Under the pieces are notes generated by a model. The model ran no database searches and was not told the DNA's origin. It saw only the letters and a list, made by a program, of their open reading frames with translations. Shown here piece by piece: positions 57,819-64,000 of a stretch of DNA of 64,000 nucleotides. The DNA lies in assembly GCA_010093485.1 (NCBI GenBank), contig MU001516.1:372001-436000 (forward strand), read 5' to 3'. Within the stretch, counting starts at the first letter, position 1. Each line of letters opens with the position of its first letter. Made by a program: the position numbers and the translations under genes. The DNA comes from Karstenula rhodostoma CBS 690.94. Its lineage: Eukaryota > Ascomycota > Dothideomycetes > Pleosporales > Didymosphaeriaceae.

Positions 57819-57904
57819 ACACAATGGCGTCCCGTAAAGTGATAGACAAAATATGGACTGCGACTGCCGCCCAATAGTAACACAAAAGAAGTGTTGTAAA
57901 TGGG
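57819..57904 (-). repeat. dispersed repeat, copy C (left member of inverted pair)
   Basis: The minus strand reads TTACAACACTTCTTTTGTG, TTACTATTGGGCGGCAGTC, then TGTCTATCACTTTACGGGAC. It matches copies A and B; similarity fades after the CTTTACGGGAC block. Confidence 0.7.
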
Positions 57905-58111
57905 TAGAATGAAGTTGACGTCATGAAACTGAACGGCTTGCCATCACAATGTTCATGCCAGGACAGATGCCCGCCTTTAGTTGAACAGTCATCCATCTCG
58001 CCATACATCTGACCGGGAATTAACCTAAGGGATGAACAAGTAGAGGCGTACTATGGGTGACTGTACCAACATGACCATTGGTCAAGCTCCCCAAGAGTCA
58101 TACACACATAC

Positions 58112-58183
58112 ATATTTTTGTCTATCACTTTACGGGGCACCACTTCGTGGTTCGCGTCCACAAGCAGAAAATCATCACAAGAG
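58112..58183 (+). repeat. dispersed repeat, copy D (right member of inverted pair)
   Basis: The plus strand reads TGTCTATCACTTTACGGGGC, ACCACTTCGTGGTTCGCGTC, then AGCAGAAAATCATCACAAG. It has the distal half of the repeat, is oriented opposite to copy C and lies about 210 bp from it. Confidence 0.7.
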
Positions 58184-58350
58184 CCATACATGAACCTCTG
58201 TAGCGGAATTAAATCCAAAATTTTCCAAAGGCGAGATCGCTGAACCACAGAGCGAATCCTCCCACAGGATCGATGAGCTGCATTCCCCTTTCCCTACTTG
58301 AAGTTATCCGATGATCACGCACAATAAAAACACCAAGACGACGATGACCA

Positions 58351-59709
58351 TCACCCCTCGATGCCCTCATACAGCAGTCCTTCCAGCCCCTCCACAAACT
58401 CCAACCACTTCCCATCCATGAACGGGAAGAAGTTACCAGCCGCAACAACAACAACACCCTTCGCACCATCAATCCAGAACGCAACATTCGCCGCCCCCAC
58501 CCAATACACACTCCCCTTGCTCCGCCCTCTCCTCCCATCTACGAGGACCCTATCATCCCCCTGTATCGCGCTTCCGAGGCCGAAACATCCCGCGGGGTCT
58601 ACGTTGGGAGCTTGCAGTTCGTAGGGGAGGAAGACGGGGTTCGCGGCGGGGATGTTGCGGGAATCATTCCTGATCTCGACGGGATGGACTACCTTTGCGA
58701 ACTCGGCCGCGCTCGCAGCGGATAAGATGCGCGTGCCGGTGACAGGGTCCTATACCACAGTTAGTTAGCCCAACCAACCTCGCACGACTCATCCAGACAC
58801 ACTCACCACCCCCGCGTTCTGCGGTAGCAAAACGCTATAAATCCGCCCCAGATCAGCGACACTTAGCACCAGTCCCGTCGCCACACTCTGCATGTGGTGT
58901 TTTCCCGCCGGCCACGCATCACCCCTCTCGACCTTCTTCTCCGCAAACCCAGGTATGCTCATGAACCCCCCATCCCCATCTCCCAGCCTCAAGCTCGCAG
59001 GCCAGAAATCCACGCCGGGGGTGCTGGATACAACGCTCCCTCCCATCTCTCCTCGAAACCCTCCATGCGTGATGCCCAACGGGTCGAACACGCCCTCCCT
59101 TAGGACGTCCTCGAAGGATTTACCAGCCAGCCGCTCGACAAGCACAGAAATCCAGTCCAGGCCCTGCCCGTAATTCGTCTTCGTGCCGGGCTGGTATAGT
59201 AGCGGACTCTTGAGGAGGGTGTCATAATACGCTGTCCCCTCGTTCTCGGTAGCTGCACCCTCACCCAGGAAATCCCTCAGCTCGACGTTGAAGAAGGTGT
59301 TGCCCGTGCCGTTGGTGTGGTCGAGTAGCATTCTCGCTGTGATAGCGCCTTTTCTGTCTTCAAAGACGTGTTCTTTCGTACCATCAGCAGCGTCTTTCAC
59401 CCCGGTTAGGACTTTCTTCGCTGCGAGCTCGGGTAGCCACTTCTCAATTAGCGAGGCATCGTCGAGGGTTGCGAGGCCCGCGTCGACGAGCTGCATGAAG
59501 GCGATTGCGCCGATGAGCTTGCTGCAGGAGTGGATGGAGAAGAGCGTCTTTGGCGTGTGCTTGTGGGATGTATGCGTGAAGAGCTCCGTGCCGCGGGCGT
59601 CGAGAATTTGGACGATAGCGCCGGGGAGGGTGGGGTTGGGGCCTGATGTCGCATTGTCGATGTGGGCGTGGAGGGTGGATGCTGTTTGGGAGTTGAGTGT
59701 GGGGGGCAT
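58351..59709 (-). CDS. serine beta-lactamase-like (class C/esterase) protein
   Basis: Exons 59709-58807 and 58749-58351 join in phase 0 (57-nt intron) to give 433 aa. The SxxK motif is SCSK in LFSIHSCSKLIGAIAFMQLV (about residue 65), with the nucleophile Ser first. The Tyr motif lies in TKTNYGQGLDWISVLVERLA, and helix and strand motifs typical of the beta-lactamase/transpeptidase fold surround them (ARMLLDHTNGTGNTFFN, FDPLGITHGGF). No signal peptide is apparent, so it is probably cytosolic. Fungal members include acyltransferases such as LovD, esterases and peptidases. With no biosynthetic cluster nearby, a simple esterase or peptidase is as likely. The in-frame ATG at 59709 is preferred because upstream residues from 59871 look like leader sequence. 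Confidence 0.88.
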
Positions 59710-60338
59710 GGTGGGTGGTGTGAGTGGGTTTGAGGTAGGATGGACAGGGAGAGCAGATTGTAGGGGCGGAAAGATGTTGAATTTATAGGGCTGCGGCGGT
59801 TTGAGTGCAGCCTTGTTCCGGGGGTGTATGTTGCGATCGTGGTGGGGGCGGTGTAGCTGATCCAATCCCACCTCCCTGTCTTACAGAAGCAGCATGAGCA
59901 CGCTGACGGTAATATGGAGAATCCGAATAAGTCGAGAATGGCGAACTGCCCACTGGCTGTAAAAGAATTCTGGGATTAGGCATCCTACGCCATTGTTCAG
60001 CTCAAGTAGCATCGGAGGTGGCTAATCGAGAAGCGTTAGTGGCATCTTACGCGACTAACGTCTTAGGTCGGTTTTTCACCAAGATCCGAGTGTCGCTGAC
60101 AACAGCTCCTACAAGAGGTCTTCGGATAAGACATCAATTGGAGACCAATCTCGATTTTAGGGTGACATGTTCACGTGCGGAGAGGAATCTGATGAGAGCA
60201 TTCCGACACTTGGATTGAAAGTACAATCTTGCAACCACAATGCTGCCTTGTCCAGTGTGGCAGGACTAGCCTGCCGAGTGGTCCCACGTAGCATTGTGGA
60301 GAGGCCGTTTTATCTCAAGCAGACGATTGGGTGCCCCT
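59710..60338. other. intergenic
   Basis: Promoter of the beta-lactamase-like gene and 3' flank of RPP1. Nothing else recognised. Confidence 0.4.
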
Positions 60339-61360
60339 TTAGACTTCAGCGTCCAGCTTGGTCTTCTTGTTCTTTTTCATCTGCCGCTTGGACACAGTCT
60401 TTTCCTCGCCAGATTGAGCCGGCGTGGTATCGAGGCTGTCCTGAGCCTTGCGCTTTTGGTCCTTACTCTGGCCCTTCTTCGCCTTGCCGTCTACGACCTT
60501 CTCCTGCACAGGCGGCTTCTCACCTCCGTACACTATGTCGACAATACCCTTGTAGCTCTGGCGTTTGAGCCGCGCGAACTCCACGACGCTACGGGGTTCC
60601 TTAGTGAGCGCATCCTTGCCTCTCTCCAGGCCCAGACCCCAAACTGATGCCAGATTCATGACATCGCTGGGCGCCCTCAGTCCCAGCACGCTCTTCGCTT
60701 CCGAACTCATGATCAGGCCACGTCCCCGAGTCACACGGATTAGCTGCGTGGCGTTGCTGATGACATTTCTTTTCGCCGTCGAATCAGTGGACAGGATGGC
60801 TTGGCCGTAGCAGAGTTCAATCTTGACCCCGCGCGAGATGGCAGTCCCGAGCATGGGGAACTTGAAGTGTTTCTCAAACTTCTGGCTCAGATCGAGGGAG
60901 ATGATGTCTACATCTAGACTCTGGCATGCTTGCTGGAGCGTCTTTTCGTCAGTGGGCCGTGCTGCGATCAAATCATACTGCTGCTGGAGCTGCGGGATCC
61001 GGAAGTTGGAGGCTGCATCGGTGAGGAAGATGTTGCAGCGACGTAGGATACGCAGCCGCGACGGTGTTGGGAACGGCAGTGGATTGGGAACGGGGGACGT
61101 CTGTTGAGATTAGCTGGTCCTGCAGTTGAAAGCTGAGGACTAGCTGCTCACCAGGTCTGCGGGCAGGCGCCCTCCGTAAGAATGGGTAAGGGCGACCACA
61201 TCGTATCCTACTACGCTTTGTAAACTCCCGGTCGACCTCCACGCACGCGACCTCGACAGCAAGCAAGGGCTCCAACACGCTACTTACATTCATCGAGAAA
61301 CACGACGGCGCGCTGCAGCTCCTTCGCACTCGTCCACGGGACGTTGAGATCGTGGAACAT
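60339..61360 (-). CDS. RPP1: ribonuclease P/MRP protein subunit Rpp1 (Rpp30 family)
   Basis: Exons 61360-61288, 61210-61152 and 61100-60339 give 297 aa. The N terminus MFHDLNVPWTSAKEL, then FLDELGYDVVALTHSYGG across the first junction, matches the start of the TIM-barrel-like Rpp30 fold. RRCNIFLTDAASNF, DLIAARPTDEKTLQQACQSL and DVDIISLDLSQKFEKHFKFP follow, then IELCYGQAILSTDSTAKRNV and LIRVTRGRGLIMSSEAKSVL. The tail is Lys-rich and basic. The protein is part of nuclear RNase P and RNase MRP, which process pre-tRNA 5' ends and pre-rRNA. The first intron acceptor is placed so the split codon reads Leu; using the next AG would create a stop. Confidence 0.92.
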
Positions 61361-61831
61361 GGCGTCTGTGGAGCAGGACGGCGCAGCGTTGCGCAAGAGA
61401 GCGGCAGGTGAGTCGTCTTACATGTGGTGTGGTGGTCGCTGGCCCGGCTCGCCAATACGAGCTCTTCAAAGCTTGTTCGCCGTCACGTGCCCTGCTGATC
61501 TCACACAACCGCAGCGACTGTGCACAACAACGGCCCGCACGCTGGAGCTAATCCGGCTGCTCCAACATCAAATTCACCCCCGCCGCGCGCGACTTCTCCC
61601 GCCCGAAACCGCAGAGAGGCACCCCTCGCAGGCGTTTTGCGCACAAAGGCAGCTGCGCTCAGGCTCCTGTTCGGGCTTGCAGGCTTTGCCTTCTTCCTCT
61701 GGTTCCTCGCCGCACACCTCCGCTCCCCCACCCCGCAACCTCCTCCGCCGACCACCATCGCCTTCGCTGCGAACCAGAGCGACTCCGCCGCACCACCGCA
61801 GCAGCCCAGGCACTCGCATCTACAGCCCAGA
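61361..61831. promoter_or_regulatory. divergent promoter shared by RPP1 and CKA1
   Basis: 471 bp separate the start codons of RPP1 (minus) and casein kinase 2 alpha (plus). The right two thirds are also open in the CKA1 frame (see findings). No specific binding site is claimed. Confidence 0.5.
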
Positions 61832-63067
61832 ATGGCGCTCAACAGCACAGCCGGGTCGACGTCGGTCGCCCGCGTGTATGCCGATGTCAATGCCAACATG
61901 CCCCGCGCCTACTGGGACTACGACAGCGTCAACATCTCGTGGGGCGTGCTCGAGAACTACGAGGTCGTGCGCAAGATCGGGCGCGGCAAGTACTCGGAGG
62001 TCTTCGAGGGCATCAACATCGTCAACTACCAGAAGTGCGTGATCAAGGTGCTCAAGCCTGTTAAGAAGAAGAAGATAAAGCGCGAGATCAAGATTCTCCA
62101 GAACCTCTCGGGCGGGCCCAACATTGTGTCGCTGCTGGACGTGGTGCGCGACAACCAGGTTAGTGACGGCTCCGACTGGGTTGGCGATTGGGTACTCCTG
62201 CTTGCCTGTCCCCGCGAGCCTGCCGCCTACTAACTGCGAGTCTGTGCAGAGCAAGACCCCCTCATTGATATTCGAATATGTCAACAACACCGACTTCCGC
62301 AGCCTATACCCAAAGTTTTCCGACTACGATGTGCGCTTCTACATCTTCGAGCTGCTCAAGGCGCTCGACTACTGCCACAGCAAGGGCATCATGCATCGCG
62401 ACGTGAAACCACACAACGTTATGATCGACCACGAGAAGCGGAAGGTGCGCATGACATGTCGAATTCTTCACGACAACCAAGACTGACTGTGACAGCTCCG
62501 TTTGATTGACTGGGGTCTGGCCGAGTTCTATCACGCGGGCACCGAGTACAACGTCCGCGTCGCCTCTAGATACTTCAAGGGCCCTGAGCTGCTCGTCGAC
62601 TACCAGGAGTACGACTACTCGCTGGACATGTGGTCGCTGGGCGCCATGTTCGCGTCCATGATCTTCCGCCGCGAGCCCTTCTTCCACGGAAACAGCAATT
62701 CCGACCAGCTCGTCAAGATCGCAAAGGTCCTGGGCACCGAGGACCTGTTCGACTACCTCGACAAGTACGACATCGAGCTCGACGCACAGTACGACGACAT
62801 CCTCTCGAGGTATCCGAAGAAGCCGTGGCACTCGTTTATCAATGCCGATAACCAGCGGTTTGTTAGCAATGACGCCATTGACTTTCTCGATAAGCTCTTG
62901 CGATACGACCACCAGGTATGTCTCACGATCCCGCTAAAGAAGAGGACGGGCTAACGTGTCATGTCCAGGAACGGCTCACCGCCAAAGAGGCCATGGCGCA
63001 CGCGTACTTTGCGCCGGTGCGGAACGCGGCGGCGCAGAACCACAGCGCGAGCTCGTCACATTCATGA
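61832..63067 (+). CDS. CKA1: casein kinase 2 catalytic subunit alpha
   Basis: Exons 61832-62158, 62250-62444, 62496-62915 and 62969-63067 give 346 aa. CK2-specific features: [20 protein letters not shown] at the N terminus, glycine loop [12 protein letters not shown], the Lys-rich helix [18 protein letters not shown], catalytic loop [24 protein letters not shown] in place of DFG, and [19 protein letters not shown]. All splice junctions keep phase 0. CK2 is a constitutive acidophilic Ser/Thr kinase working with beta subunits in nucleus and cytosol. The start at 61832 fits the family's usual N terminus and length, though the frame extends 104 codons upstream without a stop. Confidence 0.95.
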
Positions 63068-63432
63068 AATGAAAGAAAGATACCCATTTCTCGGTAGTTT
63101 AGTAATATCACGAGTTATGCAGACAAGGTTAGCGGGCAGGATATGATGAGATGGAGATTTGGGGCGCGGCTATGCTCGTGGCCTGGGCTGGTGGGCAGAC
63201 GAGTATCCTCAATGAAGTTCTGTTCAATGAGGTGATGAGTGTGTGTGCGATGGATGGTGAAGTGAGTGCATTGTGTTGTGGGAGGGGAAAGGTTCTGTGC
63301 ATTTTAGGCGTTGAGGGTGGTAGTTGTCGGGTTGAAATTGAACCTCGTTCAAAGAAAGAAAGAAAGCATAATCCGAGACATGGTGATATTGATGCGCTGC
63401 GGAACCAGCCTCTCGCCATCTGCTATTATCGG
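63068..63432. other. 3' flank of CKA1
   Basis: Probable 3' UTR and flank. A plus-strand frame at 63151-63441 has random composition. No gene. Confidence 0.4.
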
Positions 63433-63786
63433 TTAGTCTGAGTTTTTCCTACGCCCACTTCTCATCTCATTAAACGCCCTCGCCAACGAATCGATCCCGT
63501 CTCGCAGCTTCCCACATCTGGCTTCTGCAGTCATAGCGCTGGAAATTTTATTAAGCTCCTGCCATGCCGCATCTGGACCTTTTCACGAGGGTGTGGATAT
63601 GAGAGCTCCGAGGTCTCTCTTTACGTGGCAGAGATAGGACTCGTAGTTGTTAGTTTTAATAGTGAGATCGTATTCGCTGGTGGAGGAGCTTTTTGCAGGT
63701 TGCTGCGATGCGTTTGCTGTGGGGGATGGCTTTGCTTTTGGGGGATGTGGTTGTAAGGTATTTCTGGGGGTGAAAAGGAGCTTCAA
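63433..63786 (-). pseudogene. small ORF split by an in-frame TGA, unknown
   Basis: From ATG at 63786, 67 codons end at TGA (63585-63583), and the same frame then runs 49 more codons to TAA at 63435-63433. Residues before the stop (EYDLTIKTNNYESYLCHVKR, DLGALISTPS) and after it (DAAWQELNKISSAMTAEARC, then a helical IDSLARAFNEM) have similar, protein-like, helical composition. It could be a small intact 67-residue protein, a disrupted gene of about 117 residues, or chance. The upstream region to the window edge shows no further exon. Confidence 0.35.
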
Positions 63787-63860
63787 GGGTTGGAGGGACA
63801 GAAAGTGTGTGTGTGAGTTGTAGATGTGTTGGTTGGTGGGGTGGAGGCTTAGAATAGGAG

Positions 63861-63896
63861 GTGAAGGTGAAGGTGAAGGTGAAGGTGAAGGTGAAG
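63861..63896 (+). repeat. GTGAAG hexanucleotide microsatellite, six copies
   Basis: Six consecutive exact copies of GTGAAG. They lie upstream of the small split ORF on the minus strand, near the window edge; nothing else is seen between 63787 and 64000. Confidence 0.9.
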
Positions 63897-64000
63897 GGCT
63901 AATATAACACTGGAGAGGGTTATCTTAGCGTGGTGGTGTGGGATGTGCGATTGTTATTGTTCTTGCTGTAAGGTAGAACAAAGCGCTGGGTCTTGCTTCA

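Larger units (their letters stand above)
57523..58350. other. VAS1 upstream region with an inverted repeat pair
   Basis: Promoter side of VAS1 and 3' flank of the beta-lactamase-like gene. Holds repeat copies C and D in opposite orientation; no supported gene. Confidence 0.45.

Overview
The window is nuclear DNA from a filamentous ascomycete. Most genes carry short spliceosomal introns (about 48-140 nt, GT...AG, with CTGAC/CTAAC-like branch sites), intergenic gaps are compact, and several families are typical of Pezizomycotina: a HET-domain gene, a DUF1996 secreted protein, a Sur7-type membrane protein, a GMC oxidoreductase and an RlmA-type MADS factor. Related intron sequences inside the valyl-tRNA synthetase gene resemble the introner-like elements described in Dothideomycetes, so that class is my best guess (inference). 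Exon joins were worked out by eye from splice signals, reading phase and family conservation; no search was run.

Layout. 1-10.2 kb: the 3' end of an unknown gene, a Sur7-like protein, two unknown fungal proteins (one with a mitochondrial-like N terminus) and a penta-EF-hand protein. 11.1-15.4 kb: a HET-domain gene with an in-frame stop, then rlmA. 17.7-31.1 kb: mostly secreted or metabolic enzymes (DUF1996 protein, two alpha/beta hydrolases, FAS1 protein, metallo-beta-lactamase-fold protein, GMC oxidoreductase), plus a DUF3807-like protein and an F-box-like protein. 31.8-40.3 kb: housekeeping genes (PWWP chromatin protein, UBE2W-type E2, ribosome-associated Hsp70 Ssb). 40.9-53.0 kb: an unusual accessory block. 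Two long arms are made of highly diverged, same-orientation repeats of about 45-70 bp. They flank a centre holding a Copia-derived beta-barrel gene, two decayed coding relics and an intron-containing tRNA-Arg(ACG). 53.4-63.1 kb: housekeeping again (valyl-tRNA synthetase with a dual-targeting start, a serine beta-lactamase-like protein, RNase P subunit Rpp1, casein kinase 2 alpha).

Functional links are loose. Three genes serve translation or RNA processing (VAS1, RPP1, tRNA-Arg) and one serves nascent-chain folding (SSB1). I see no coherent biosynthetic cluster. The strongest candidate for something undescribed is the 40.9-53.0 kb degenerate array. Secondary points are the introner-like introns, a dispersed repeat with four copies in the window (two forming an inverted pair), and several genes interrupted by single in-frame stops.
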